From positions 1 through 45,701 of the IMG/VR virus record IMGVR_UViG_3300009103_000919: a DNA stretch of 45,701 nucleotides, one strand, 5' to 3'. The notes beneath the pieces were generated by a model. That model saw only the letters and a program-made list of their open reading frames with translations, was not told the DNA's origin and ran no database searches. This stretch comes from a virus. The first letter of the stretch is position 1; each line of letters begins with the position of its first letter. This document shows, piece by piece, positions 15,727-25,347 of this stretch. The position numbers were made by a program, and so were the translations under genes.

Positions 15727-17157
15727 ATGGCAGGTTCAGTATTAGCCACACCGGGGTTCCAACTTCAGCCTAGCGCAGAGCAGGTTCCCTTGGCAACAAA
15801 CTATATTACCAACTTCGATTTCCTTAATCAGTATCTACCTGATACATACGAGAAGGAGTTTGAAAGATATGGTAATCGAACAATCTCCTCATTCTTAAGA
15901 ATGGTAGGAGCAGAAATGCCTTCCAACTCTGATCTTGTAAAATGGGCAGAGCAAGGAAGACTTCACACAAAATATGTAGACTGTACGTCAGCAGCCGCTG
16001 CTGCATCAGACACAGCTACAATCACTGTTAACGACACGTTAGTACCGGGAACAGGTAGCATCGCTATCCGAGTAGGTCAGACTATTGTTGTAACTGAGAA
16101 CGCAGGTAACGGACAGAATAAAGCTGTTGTTACCGGTGTTAATACGGCAGGAGGCACAATAGATGTTGCTTACTACGAGGCGGGGGGGCAAGCTTTTGCT
16201 GCTGCTGCTGTGTGTACTATCTTCATCTATGGTTCAGAGTTCCAAAAAGGAACTGCAGGAATGCAGGGCTCTTTGGAGGCTGACGATGATATCTTCGACA
16301 ATAAGCCGATCATCCTAAAGGATAAGTACTCTGTTAATGGTTCTGACATGGCTCAGATCGGATGGGTCGAAGTGACCACTGAGAACGGAGCTACAGGATA
16401 CCTTTGGTACTTGAAGTCTGAGCATGAGACTCGACTACGATTTGACGATTACCTAGAGACAGCAATGATTGAGGCTGTTCCTGCTGAAGTAGGATCAGGA
16501 GCAATTGCTGCTATAGGTGTTGCCGGTGTAGCCGGATCAGCAGGTTCAGAAGGAATCTTTCACGTTGTTGGTCAAAGAGGAAATGTATGGGGAGGCGGTA
16601 CTCCCGCTACTCTTGCTGAGTGGGACACCATCATTAGCCGACTTGATAACCAAGGAGCTATTGAAGAGAACGTGGTTTTCTTGGATAGAAACTTTGGTTT
16701 CGATGTTGACGATATGTTGGCAGCTCAGAACTCTTATGGTGCAGGTGGAACCTCTTATGGTCTATTTGACAACGATGAGGAGATGGCTCTTAACCTTGGA
16801 TTCTCCGGATTCCGAAGAGGTTACGACTTCTACAAGACCGATTGGAAATATCTGAATGACCCAACAATGCGAGGTGGTCTACCGACAGGTGCAGGATCAG
16901 GGCGTGTAAATGGACTATTAGTCCCTGCAGGTTCTACTACTGTGTACGATCAAATTCTTGGCAAGAACGCCAAGCGACCATTCCTTCATGTCCGGTATCG
17001 AGCTTCTCAAACTGAGGATCGAAGATACAAGACTTGGATCACAGGTTCAGCAGGTGGCGCAGCTACTAGCGACCTTGATGCAATGGAGGTCAACTTCTTG
17101 TCAGAGAGATGTGTTTGTACCATGGGTGCGAACAACTTCTTCCTCTTCCAAGAGTAA
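15727..17157 (+). CDS. Major capsid protein
   Basis: The 476-aa product has an HK97-type plan: a helical N-arm (NYITNFDFLNQYLPDTYEKEFERYG), an inserted beta/Ala-rich domain at about residues 80-165, a spine-like region and a terminal FLSERCVCTMGANNFFLFQE. I associate the last with crAss-like and flavobacterial phage capsids. The leader is A-rich. Arg codons are largely CGA/CGN, unlike the AGA/AGG bias of surrounding genes. A strong hairpin terminator follows. Confidence 0.85.
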   Translation: MAGSVLATPGFQLQPSAEQVPLATNYITNFDFLNQYLPDTYEKEFERYGNRTISSFLRMVGAEMPSNSDLVKWAEQGRLHTKYVDCTSAAAAASDTATITVNDTLVPGTGSIAIRVGQTIVVTENAGNGQNKAVVTGVNTAGGTIDVAYYEAGGQAFAAAAVCTIFIYGSEFQKGTAGMQGSLEADDDIFDNKPIILKDKYSVNGSDMAQIGWVEVTTENGATGYLWYLKSEHETRLRFDDYLETAMIEAVPAEVGSGAIAAIGVAGVAGSAGSEGIFHVVGQRGNVWGGGTPATLAEWDTIISRLDNQGAIEENVVFLDRNFGFDVDDMLAAQNSYGAGGTSYGLFDNDEEMALNLGFSGFRRGYDFYKTDWKYLNDPTMRGGLPTGAGSGRVNGLLVPAGSTTVYDQILGKNAKRPFLHVRYRASQTEDRRYKTWITGSAGGAATSDLDAMEVNFLSERCVCTMGANNFFLFQE

Positions 17158-17179
17158 TATTACATGTTCATCTGATATT

Positions 17180-17200
17180 GGGGGCCTTAGTGCCCCCTTT
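17180..17200 (+). terminator. Terminator after the major capsid gene
   Basis: GGGGGC pairs with GCCCCC around CTTAGT and is followed by TTTATT. It lies 22 bases after the capsid stop codon and probably limits read-through. Confidence 0.75.
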
Positions 17201-17203
17201 ATT

Positions 17204-17228
17204 AAAACCTCCCACTGATGGGAGAAAA
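17204..17228 (-). repeat. Inverted copy of the shared hairpin
   Basis: CTCCCA-CTGA-TGGGAG is, on the minus strand, CTCCCATCAGTGGGAG followed by GTTTT. That is 20 bases identical to the terminator at 40532-40558. In this orientation the T tract serves minus-strand transcription, so it may act as an antisense terminator paired with the plus-strand terminator just upstream. Confidence 0.6.
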
Positions 17229-17238
17229 ATCTAATAAA

Positions 17239-17979
17239 ATGAAATCTAAATTAACAGACAAGACATACAAGCTTACAAGGGGTGCGGCCCCCTTATCTTA
17301 CATACTTCCCGTAAGAAACACTAGATCATTCCCACTACTTCATTTTGACGAGAATACTCAGACCAACCGATCACTCAGATACGCTAGAAATCAGAACAGC
17401 CCATTTGAGGACGAGCAGGATGGTCAGGCGATTGTTGAGCCTATCATCTTTGAGGATGGTTTCTTGACAGTTCCTAGAACTAATCCTGTCCTTCAGGAGT
17501 TTCTTCACTATCATCCATACAACGGAATTAGGTTCGTTGAGATTGATGATAAGAAGGACGCTGAACAGGAGCTAGAGCAAATGAACATGGAGGCTGATGC
17601 TCTTCATGAGGCTAGGAACTTAAACGTGGAGGATCTTGAGAACTTAACTCGAGTTCTTTTCGAGAGAAACCCTGACTCATTAAGTACGGCAGAGCTCAAA
17701 AGAGACATGATCCGGTATGCTAAGGCAGACCCCGGATCTTTCATAAAGGCAGTATCTGATCCTAATCTGAGCTACGAGTCAAATATTCAAAAGTTCTTTG
17801 ATCAAAAATTATTATCTTTCAGGAATAATAAGAAGGAGGTATACTTCAACACCCCTTCTAATAAAAAGAGAATGCTGATGATTCCCTTTGGGGAGGACCC
17901 CATGTATGTGGTATCCTCTTATCTTAAGAGTGACGATGGGTTAGATGCATTAAAGATGTTAGAAAATCAACTTTCATGA
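17239..17979 (+). CDS. Conserved head-region protein (246 aa)
   Basis: I choose the ATG at 17239 (A-rich leader CTAATAAA) over the in-frame ATG at 17218, which lies inside the hairpin. The product has a beta-rich first third (YKLTRGAAPLSYILPVRNT, FPLLHFDENTQ), a conserved patch (LRYARNQNSPFEDEQDGQAI, PVLQEFLHYHPYNG), a helical middle and an end with VYFNTPSNKKRMLMIPFGEDPMYVV. From memory it is a recurring gene beside flavobacterial phage capsids with no assigned function. A vertex, decoration or head-completion role is likely. Confidence 0.65.
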   Translation: MKSKLTDKTYKLTRGAAPLSYILPVRNTRSFPLLHFDENTQTNRSLRYARNQNSPFEDEQDGQAIVEPIIFEDGFLTVPRTNPVLQEFLHYHPYNGIRFVEIDDKKDAEQELEQMNMEADALHEARNLNVEDLENLTRVLFERNPDSLSTAELKRDMIRYAKADPGSFIKAVSDPNLSYESNIQKFFDQKLLSFRNNKKEVYFNTPSNKKRMLMIPFGEDPMYVVSSYLKSDDGLDALKMLENQLS

Positions 17980-18003
17980 TTTCTGCTTTCCATGATTTAG
18001 TTG

Positions 18004-18037
18004 AGAGGGGTTCAAAAATGAGCCCCTCTTTTTTTTT
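18004..18037 (+). terminator. Rho-independent terminator
   Basis: AGAGGGGTTC pairs with GAGCCCCTCT (10 bp, one wobble) around AAAAAT and is followed by nine T residues. It separates the head gene at 17239 from the connector operon. Confidence 0.85.
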
Positions 18038-18040
18038 GTT

Positions 18041-18048
18041 TATCTTTG
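18041..18048 (+). promoter_or_regulatory. Promoter box (TATCTTTG)
   Basis: TATCTTTG starts 4 bases after the terminator's T tract and ends 15 bases before the ATG at 18064. Terminator and promoter are almost fused, which gives independent control of the connector and tail genes. Confidence 0.6.
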
Positions 18049-18063
18049 TGAAAAGGGTTGAAA

Positions 18064-18807
18064 ATGATAAACTCAGTTAGGAATACTGTACTCTCGGTAT
18101 TGAATAAAAATAACTACGGATACTTATCTCCTTCAGACTTTAACCTGTTTGCAAAGCAGGCGCAGTTGGATTTGTTTCAGGACTACTTCTATCAGTACAA
18201 CTATCAGGTAATGAAAGAAAACACTCGGCAGTCCGGAACGGGATACGCCGATATAAAGAAAGGTCTTGAGGAGGTTATTGATCTGTTCTCGGTAACCAAT
18301 GATCTTACTCATGTTGCTGACAATAGATTCTCTGCTCCATCAATAACAACTACCGGGGATGATTACTACCTAATACTAAAGGTCTTGTGTTATGATGCCT
18401 CTGCGCCCCCTAGAGTTTTTAAGGGTGAGGCTGAGAAGGTTCATCAAAGCAAAATAACTATACTCAACAACTCAATGCTGACAGCTCCATCGGAGCTGTT
18501 CCCGGCATATACACTAGACGGAGACACCATCACTGTATTCCCATCTACATTCGATGCTCCAACTGAGGTTGAGTGCAACTACATCAGGTATCCTAAAGAT
18601 CCTAAGTGGACCTATGTATCATTGACTAATGGAGAGCCAACCTTTGATCAGAGTGCCGCAGACTTTCAGGACTTTGAGTTGAGTATAGAGGATGAGGTCA
18701 CATTAGTATTAAAAATATTACAGTACGCAGGAGTATCTATTAGAGAGGCTGAGGTATATGGCTTTGCTAACTCAGAGGAGACTCAGGATATTGCTGAAGA
18801 AAAATAA
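18064..18807 (+). CDS. Head-tail connector/ring protein (247 aa)
   Basis: I use the ATG at 18064; an upstream in-frame TTG at 18058 is less likely. The product begins with a helical bundle (INSVRNTVLSVLNKNNYGYLSPSDFNLFAKQAQLDLFQDYF) and then has a mixed alpha/beta domain with a late VECNYIRYPKDPKW. This N-terminal pattern recurs in crAss-like and flavobacterial podoviruses, where such proteins form rings below the portal. Its place before the next ring-like gene and the muzzle supports that. Confidence 0.7.
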   Translation: MINSVRNTVLSVLNKNNYGYLSPSDFNLFAKQAQLDLFQDYFYQYNYQVMKENTRQSGTGYADIKKGLEEVIDLFSVTNDLTHVADNRFSAPSITTTGDDYYLILKVLCYDASAPPRVFKGEAEKVHQSKITILNNSMLTAPSELFPAYTLDGDTITVFPSTFDAPTEVECNYIRYPKDPKWTYVSLTNGEPTFDQSAADFQDFELSIEDEVTLVLKILQYAGVSIREAEVYGFANSEETQDIAEEK

Positions 18808-18810
18808 GAC

Positions 18811-19734
18811 ATGGCGTATTTAAGTGCATATCAGTATTACGAAAACGCAGGGGCAGTTCCTGAGGATGCTAATTGGGGATCATATCAGTATGTAAGTTTG
18901 TCTGACATTGTCAACAACTTCATGTTGATGTACTCAGGCAACCACTCTTTGATAAACAACGAGCCTAGATACAAGGTGTTGTTCCACGCAAAGAGAGCCA
19001 TACAGGAGTTGAACTACGATGCATTCAAAGAGATAAAGGTCCTAGAGCTATCGGTGTGTGACACCCTGAGGTTTGTTCTTCCTTCTGATTATGTGAATTG
19101 GGTGAGGATATCTATGTATAAGGATGGATACCTAAGACCTTTGACAGAGAACATCCAAGCTACCTCAGCTAAGGCTTACCTTCAAGACAACAACTGCAAG
19201 ATATTATTCGATGCTTCAGGAAATGTGTTGGAGCCTGAGTTCTCAACACTTGATCTTGAAAGAATTACCGGGACAAAGAAGAGTATATACCTGAACAAGG
19301 GTAGTCAGTTTGATGGGGTAGAGGGATACTGTTGTGATGGGGAGTGGTATTTTGAAAGAGCTATAGGTGCTAGATATGGTCTCAATAATGAGACAGCCAA
19401 CTTCAACCCCACCTTTGGTATAGATAAGAAGTCGGGGGTTATTAACTTCAGTTCTGACATGTCGGGTGAGCTTTGCGTGTTGGAGTATGTATCTGACGGA
19501 ATGGAGGGGGGAATTGATTCAGAGATCACTGTCAATAAATTATTTGAGGAGTTTGTATATGCCCACATAAGATATGCTATATTGAGTACTAAGCTTGGTG
19601 TTCAGGAGTATATTGTAATGAGGTCTCGAAAGGAGAAGTCAGCGTTGCTTAGAAACGCTAAGATCAGAATAAGTAACATACACCCGGGCAGGTTACTAAT
19701 GAACCTTCGGGGACGACAAAAGTGGATAAAGTAG
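18811..19734 (+). CDS. Second connector/ring protein (307 aa)
   Basis: The product has a conserved early patch (NWGSYQYVSLSDIVNNFMLMY, YKVLFHAKRAIQELNYDAF), a beta domain (LELSVCDTLRFVLPSDYVNWVRISMYKDG) and a long C-terminal helix region with Arg-rich repeats (VMRSRKEKSALLRNAKIRIS). From memory it is a partner of the preceding ring protein in phages with crAss-type tails. Three bases separate the two genes and one base separates it from the muzzle gene. Confidence 0.7.
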   Translation: MAYLSAYQYYENAGAVPEDANWGSYQYVSLSDIVNNFMLMYSGNHSLINNEPRYKVLFHAKRAIQELNYDAFKEIKVLELSVCDTLRFVLPSDYVNWVRISMYKDGYLRPLTENIQATSAKAYLQDNNCKILFDASGNVLEPEFSTLDLERITGTKKSIYLNKGSQFDGVEGYCCDGEWYFERAIGARYGLNNETANFNPTFGIDKKSGVINFSSDMSGELCVLEYVSDGMEGGIDSEITVNKLFEEFVYAHIRYAILSTKLGVQEYIVMRSRKEKSALLRNAKIRISNIHPGRLLMNLRGRQKWIK

Positions 19735-19735
19735 C

Positions 19736-22700
19736 ATGGCTAATATTCAGAGGAACTTTATAAGGGGGAAGATGAATAAGTCGCTCGATGAGAGGCTTGT
19801 CCCAAATGGTGAGTATGTAGACGCTTTGAATGTAAGGCTAGGCTCAACTGAAGAATCTGAGGTTGGTTCTGTAGAAAACACTAAGGGCAATGAGGAGTTG
19901 TCTCAACTTACATTTATTGATGGCACAGCGTTGAGTGCAGACGCAAGATGCATCGGGGCTATTGGGGATGGAGCAAGAGAGACTATCTATTGGTTTGTTC
20001 ATGATCCAAATTTTCCAACAAGCCCTGCTCTACCCACAGGGAAGTTAGATATGATTGTCTCTATCAATGTAGAGAGCTCATTGCTTATATACCATGTAAT
20101 AAGTGTTAATGATGGGGGTAATGTAAATACCTCACTGAACTTCAACCCTACCTACCTGATCACCGGGGTTGACATGGTTGACGACCTGTTGTTTTTCACA
20201 GACGACTATAATGCGCCAAGGAAAATAAACATAAGAAGAAATTACACCAACCCTGCTATTGGGGGAGGTGTTGAATACATTGATGGTGGGGGAACAACTG
20301 CCTTGGCCGACCTCCTTAAAGAGTCGCTTCTTGTTATAAAGCGTCCTCCTATTGCGGCCCCAACTTTTACCACATTTAACTCAGGAGCAGAGGAGAACTT
20401 TATGGAAGAGAGGTTCATCTGCTTTTCCTATCGGTACAGGTATGAGGATGGTGAGTATTCAGCTACCTCTCAGTTCACAGCTCCTGCATTTGTGCCGGGA
20501 GTTTTTTCGTTCGATACCTCTTCGGGGCTGAATGATGGGATGGATAATAGTGTTAATAACGCCTCTGTTACCGTTAACTCAGGGGGCCCTTTGGTTGTTG
20601 GTTTCGATATTCTATTTAAGGAAGACACGGATAGCACTATTAAGGTTATTGAGAAGTTTGACAAGCAGGTTTTGGGAATTGCAGATGACACTGACTATTC
20701 TATTGTTTTCGACAATGGAAAGATATACACAATCCTACCTGACTACGAAATACTAAGGCTGTATGATAACGTGCCACGCTTTGCTCAGGCTCAGACCATA
20801 ATGGGTAATCGTTTGATGTATGGGAACTATGTAGATGGTTACGACCTTAATGATGCCAATGGCAATCCAACGAGGCTTGAATACTCTGCTGAGTTGATAT
20901 CTGAAGACCTTACTTCCACGGAGCTTTCTACACGAACAGACTCAGGAACATACAATATTGACACTCCCGCATATGTTGTTAGTGGCTCTGTAATGTATAT
21001 AGATCTTTCGGGCATAGATTTAGAGAATGGGGCTATTATTAATATTGACTTTCAATTTGACCACAACAGCTTTACAGGAGGAACTCCTGTTGTGACAACT
21101 CAAACTACACAGTTCTCTTTTAGTTATTCACTCCCTAGAGATTATACGAGTGTTTATGATTTAGCTTCTGATGTTAATTTTATTGAAGCTGTTGGAGCTG
21201 CTTATAATATAGAGCCTGTAGCTACATCTTGTGACGGGACAACTTGGACCGATACATTCAATTGCATTATACCTGCATCCTTAGGTCCCTATGAGGAGAC
21301 CGATAGTGGCATTGATGCGGCAGGAGAGCCTATCTCCATTATCGCTAGTCCAACATCTGAAGAGATAGGGTTTCAACTCATAGCTATGAGGTTTGTTGAT
21401 AGCACAGGAGTGGGGGCAGACTCTTATGAGTATTACGAGATTAATACAGCGATAGACGCTGTTTATTACCCACAAGGAACCCCGCGAAGTTTACACAGCA
21501 ATAGGAATTATGAGTTAGGCGTGGTGTACATGGATGAGTTCAACAGGTCTACTACAACATTAGTCAGCCCTAAGAACTCTATTCACATCCCCTGTGGGTT
21601 ATCAGCAAATAAAAACCATATAAGAGCCACAATACCCGCGACTCAGAAACCTCCGTCATGGGCCACTAGGTATAAGTTTGTGTTGAAGTCTGATAGGGAG
21701 AAGTATGAAACGATATATAGTCAATTCTATTATACAGAGCCATCAACCAACTACACGTACATTTTACTAGATGGTGAGAATGCTAGAAAAGTTGAAGAGG
21801 GGGATAGGCTTATAGTTAAGTCTGATTCTGATGGGCCCATTTTCTACTGTGCTTACACGACTGTTCTAGAGAAAGAAGCTAAGGAGAGAGATTTCATTAT
21901 CGGGCTTCCAAGCACTCCCCCCGGGGTCTATATGAAAGTTTTAGCTAACAATTTTAACACAACTAGATTGTTAGGTCAAACAGTTGTAAGGGATGTCAAC
22001 GAAACGATAAAGAGCGGAAAGGGAATACTCGGTCACATGCTTTTTACAGAGGGAGGGGTTGATATTGACGTCCCTTCAGGGTCTCAAATAAAAGTAGAAA
22101 TACTCAACGAAAGGAAGGGGACAGGAAGGCAAAAGTGTGAAGCGAGAAGGTGTCAATACTCCAACACATTTTTAGCTACAGCCGATTATGATAATATGCA
22201 AGATTGGTGGGACTTAAATAATGTTTGGTCTTTATTAAATCAAAACTACGATTCGGCTGACCCTAGTAATAATGTTCAAATTATAACTTGTATACCAACA
22301 AGCTTACCGTTAAAAAATTATCCAACATGCTCTCCCACATGGATTAATGACGACCCCAAACTTGCTGATGTGGACAAGATGTATTTTCAGTGGCAAAGAG
22401 AGGCCGGGGGAGATTTGTATTTGTCAGTTCTATCATCTAAATCCTGCACAGGTGGCGGTGGAGAATCGAAAAGGATGGTTAGGCTTGTAGTCAAAATAAC
22501 CTTGATAAAAGCTCAACAACTCATAATATTTGAAACAGACCCTCAGGACACTCAGCCTGATGTATTTTACGAGGCTGATGGCTCATATGCAATTGACTCC
22601 TCCGGGTTCCATAGTGGAAACGTGCAGGACCAAACAGCAACGCTGCCTGCTATAATAGACACAACATTTTTCAACTGCTTCACTTTTGGAAATGGGGTTG

Positions 22701-24394
22701 AGAGCTATAAGATCAGGGACTCGATAACCGGAAAGGACTTTGATCTAGGCAATAGAGTTTACTCAACATCAGCGCAGGACTACAAGGAGGCAGATAGATT
22801 TGCTGACATGACCTATAGTGGTGTATACAACGATGAGTCAAATGTCAACAAGCTAAATGAATTTAATTTAGGGCTTTTAAACTTTAAGCCACTAGAAGAT
22901 TCTTTCGGACCTATTCAGAAGATGGATGGAAGGGAGACTGATGTATTGGTATTGCAGGAAGACAAAATATCTTACGTCCTTGCCGGGAAGAACCTACTAT
23001 CCGACTCGGCAGCGGGGGGGACGATAGCGTCCATCCCTGAGGTATTAGGAACACAGATAGCTCGCACCGAGGAGTATGGTATAAGCCACAATCCTGAGAG
23101 CTATGTATCTTGGGGGTATGACAAGTATTTCACTGATGCTAAAAGAGGAGCTGTTATACAGTTGAGGGGTCGAGGGCAAGGTGAGCAGCTTACTGCGATA
23201 TCAGAGGCGGGGATGCGCTCTTGGTTTAGAGACCTGTTCAACGCCTCTTTTGCTACTCAGAAGCTAGGGGCTTTTGATCCGTATATGAATGAGTACGTAT
23301 TGTCATCTAACGACATTGCTCTTCCCATTGAGGTTCCTTGTGATAACTGTGGCGTTACACGAAGCATAACTCTACCTGTTGGCGAAACGGACACCTATTG
23401 TGTATATGTGGGGTTCTTGGTTGGAGATGTGAGCGTTGACTATGTTGTCCCGGCGGGGATTTCATTTGAAATCATAGCGACATTTAATGGTGTTCCCACA
23501 AGTGTGGTTGCCGTTGGGCCTATCACTAGCACGTTAATTGTTCCCAAAAATGTGGTCGGTGTTACTGAAATAAATATGTCTGTCGAAGCCTTAAGCTCAA
23601 CAGGAGCAAGACCAACAGTAGACATTACAACCTCTTGCGTTGATGCCGAAGAGATAACAATAGTTGAGGTGTGTGTTACTAGCGACTCGGATTCAGGGGA
23701 GTTTATCCACAACGAGTACAGGTGGACTGATGGGGTGTTTGTATCTCCTATCCATTCTGAGCAGATAACTTTTGCTTCGGGGACAACTAATCCATTGGTA
23801 TCAAGATACAGCATAACCACAGGGCTGCAGGGGGGTGGTGTCATCCCGGCTGACTTGTCCACCGTTAGTATCATCTCCAACAAGTTTGGCATTGACACCT
23901 ACGATGTGAATCCTTTAACTGATGTATTCTCGTATCTTAGAACCAACACATTATACAACAACACTTTATCAGACATAAAGACACTACTCGATGCTGCATC
24001 GGTAAATAATATTACACCAATAGGCTCGACTCCCACATTCCAAGGTGACTTTGTGATGCCTGCAATAGCAGGGCAGTATCTGTATCTGATATGGGATTAC
24101 AGAGAGAGGGTAGGTCAACAGCTTTGCTATTCCCACCCTATAACGGGGTCTGCTCAGGATGCTTGTTGTAATTGTGTGGAGTGCTCTGAGACATGTACAT
24201 ACTACAACATAAGCAATCCCCCCGCAGGAACTACTGACTCTTATCAATATTCTGACTGTGCTTCGGGAGCTACATTAACAGGGGCTCCTCTGACTCCGGG
24301 TACTGCTATTAATGTTTGTTCGAGGATTGAACCGTTTGCATTATCGAAACCTTCAACATTAGTAATTACTTGGGTTCAATGTGGATGTCCTTAA
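19736..24394 (+). CDS. Giant tail muzzle/nozzle protein (1552 aa)
   Basis: The start NIQRNFIRGKMNKSLDERLVPNGEYVDALNVRLGS is characteristic of the large muzzle or nozzle protein in crAss-like and flavobacterial podoviruses. That protein builds the channel below the rings, like T7 gp12. Beta-propeller-like repeats fill the first ~1100 residues (VDMVDDLLFFTDDYNAPRKI, TDVLVLQEDKISYVLAGKN). Around residues 1200-1305 a Cys-flanked beta domain (CDNCGVTRSITLPVG to TVDITTSC) looks inserted. The C-terminus is Cys-rich (CCNCVECSETC, WVQCGCP). Confidence 0.75.
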   Translation: MANIQRNFIRGKMNKSLDERLVPNGEYVDALNVRLGSTEESEVGSVENTKGNEELSQLTFIDGTALSADARCIGAIGDGARETIYWFVHDPNFPTSPALPTGKLDMIVSINVESSLLIYHVISVNDGGNVNTSLNFNPTYLITGVDMVDDLLFFTDDYNAPRKINIRRNYTNPAIGGGVEYIDGGGTTALADLLKESLLVIKRPPIAAPTFTTFNSGAEENFMEERFICFSYRYRYEDGEYSATSQFTAPAFVPGVFSFDTSSGLNDGMDNSVNNASVTVNSGGPLVVGFDILFKEDTDSTIKVIEKFDKQVLGIADDTDYSIVFDNGKIYTILPDYEILRLYDNVPRFAQAQTIMGNRLMYGNYVDGYDLNDANGNPTRLEYSAELISEDLTSTELSTRTDSGTYNIDTPAYVVSGSVMYIDLSGIDLENGAIINIDFQFDHNSFTGGTPVVTTQTTQFSFSYSLPRDYTSVYDLASDVNFIEAVGAAYNIEPVATSCDGTTWTDTFNCIIPASLGPYEETDSGIDAAGEPISIIASPTSEEIGFQLIAMRFVDSTGVGADSYEYYEINTAIDAVYYPQGTPRSLHSNRNYELGVVYMDEFNRSTTTLVSPKNSIHIPCGLSANKNHIRATIPATQKPPSWATRYKFVLKSDREKYETIYSQFYYTEPSTNYTYILLDGENARKVEEGDRLIVKSDSDGPIFYCAYTTVLEKEAKERDFIIGLPSTPPGVYMKVLANNFNTTRLLGQTVVRDVNETIKSGKGILGHMLFTEGGVDIDVPSGSQIKVEILNERKGTGRQKCEARRCQYSNTFLATADYDNMQDWWDLNNVWSLLNQNYDSADPSNNVQIITCIPTSLPLKNYPTCSPTWINDDPKLADVDKMYFQWQREAGGDLYLSVLSSKSCTGGGGESKRMVRLVVKITLIKAQQLIIFETDPQDTQPDVFYEADGSYAIDSSGFHSGNVQDQTATLPAIIDTTFFNCFTFGNGVESYKIRDSITGKDFDLGNRVYSTSAQDYKEADRFADMTYSGVYNDESNVNKLNEFNLGLLNFKPLEDSFGPIQKMDGRETDVLVLQEDKISYVLAGKNLLSDSAAGGTIASIPEVLGTQIARTEEYGISHNPESYVSWGYDKYFTDAKRGAVIQLRGRGQGEQLTAISEAGMRSWFRDLFNASFATQKLGAFDPYMNEYVLSSNDIALPIEVPCDNCGVTRSITLPVGETDTYCVYVGFLVGDVSVDYVVPAGISFEIIATFNGVPTSVVAVGPITSTLIVPKNVVGVTEINMSVEALSSTGARPTVDITTSCVDAEEITIVEVCVTSDSDSGEFIHNEYRWTDGVFVSPIHSEQITFASGTTNPLVSRYSITTGLQGGGVIPADLSTVSIISNKFGIDTYDVNPLTDVFSYLRTNTLYNNTLSDIKTLLDAASVNNITPIGSTPTFQGDFVMPAIAGQYLYLIWDYRERVGQQLCYSHPITGSAQDACCNCVECSETCTYYNISNPPAGTTDSYQYSDCASGATLTGAPLTPGTAINVCSRIEPFALSKPSTLVITWVQCGCP

Positions 24395-24404
24395 AATTAA
24401 ATAG

Positions 24405-25343
24405 ATGGCGAATTTAGGAAGTTATTATATCAATGGTCCAACACTAGCAACAGCAACGGCAGTGTATACAGATGTAGACCTTGTCTACTGTGCCCCCGAT
24501 GGGTTCTACAGCGATGGGTCTATTGTACGGCAACAGATTAGCTGTGTCCTGCAGCCTGCTCAGAGCTGTGATGTATGTGACTACCCTTGTCCTATCACTC
24601 CCGCTGTGCCTGCCCCTGCAGCACAACAAGCTGCTTATTCGATGTTTGTTGATGTTGGCGCAGGAACGGGAGCTATCATAATAAACTTCACTCCCGGCGG
24701 CCCACCTAACGGTATAAAGGCTGAGTATGATGGGGTCACCTACAATAATTTGAGCTCACCAATAGACGGTTTCCATTCAGCCTCAGGCACTACAGCGATA
24801 ACCTATCTAGGTAGAGTTGCTGATGATGTTATTTGTGGAGGTATAGCGGGTACAAGCCCTGTGCTTGACAGCTACAGGTACAATGGAGCTACTTTTGTGG
24901 CTACAGGAGGAAACACAAACCCAACAATAGACGCTACAGATGTGTCATTGAGTGCTGCCATTCCCGGCACATGTGTTATGGTTATCCCTAAACTTAATGC
25001 GACTCCAACAACATTAACCCTAACAATGATAGCTCCGTGTGCTCTGTCATTGATGAGTGTAGAGGTAGAGTGCCCTGCAGCATTGCCTAGTTTCGTGGCC
25101 GCATCTAACACGACAACAGGGACATGTGGCACTGCTCTAGACGCAACGTATTATCACGCACTCGTGAGTGGAGCTGCGGGATTACCGGGGCTTTATGATT
25201 GGGTATTTAGTGACCCCAATGGAGAGCTCCCGCTAACAGGGTATAAATCCATATATGTGGGGAATATATTAGGTGTGGGAGCAGGATCAGGAAGATGGAT
25301 AGAGGTCGTGAACGGGGTGATAGTAAGTATAAACGATTGTTAA
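24405..25343 (+). CDS. Cysteine-containing beta-rich tail protein (312 aa)
   Basis: The product begins SYYINGPTLATATAVYTDVDL with CAPDGFYSDG and a cysteine patch (CDVCDYPCP). A Gly/Thr-rich beta sandwich and a C-terminal domain (TTTGTCGTALDATYYHALV, GYKSIYVGNI) follow. The Cys-rich style matches the end of the muzzle protein encoded just upstream, so the two may be disulfide- or metal-stabilised parts of one tail structure. No enzyme motif is seen. Confidence 0.6.
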   Translation: MANLGSYYINGPTLATATAVYTDVDLVYCAPDGFYSDGSIVRQQISCVLQPAQSCDVCDYPCPITPAVPAPAAQQAAYSMFVDVGAGTGAIIINFTPGGPPNGIKAEYDGVTYNNLSSPIDGFHSASGTTAITYLGRVADDVICGGIAGTSPVLDSYRYNGATFVATGGNTNPTIDATDVSLSAAIPGTCVMVIPKLNATPTTLTLTMIAPCALSLMSVEVECPAALPSFVAASNTTTGTCGTALDATYYHALVSGAAGLPGLYDWVFSDPNGELPLTGYKSIYVGNILGVGAGSGRWIEVVNGVIVSINDC

Positions 25344-25347
25344 AGCT

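Noticed and set aside
17218-17238. ATG at 17218 as start of the gene after capsid
   Set aside because: It lies within a hairpin stem; the ATG at 17239 has an A-rich leader and begins the part that looks conserved.
23440-23898. 152-codon minus-strand frame opposite the muzzle gene
   Set aside because: It lies fully opposite a well supported gene, has no promoter or leader, and its translation is Thr/Val/Pro-rich as expected from antisense of beta-rich coding DNA.
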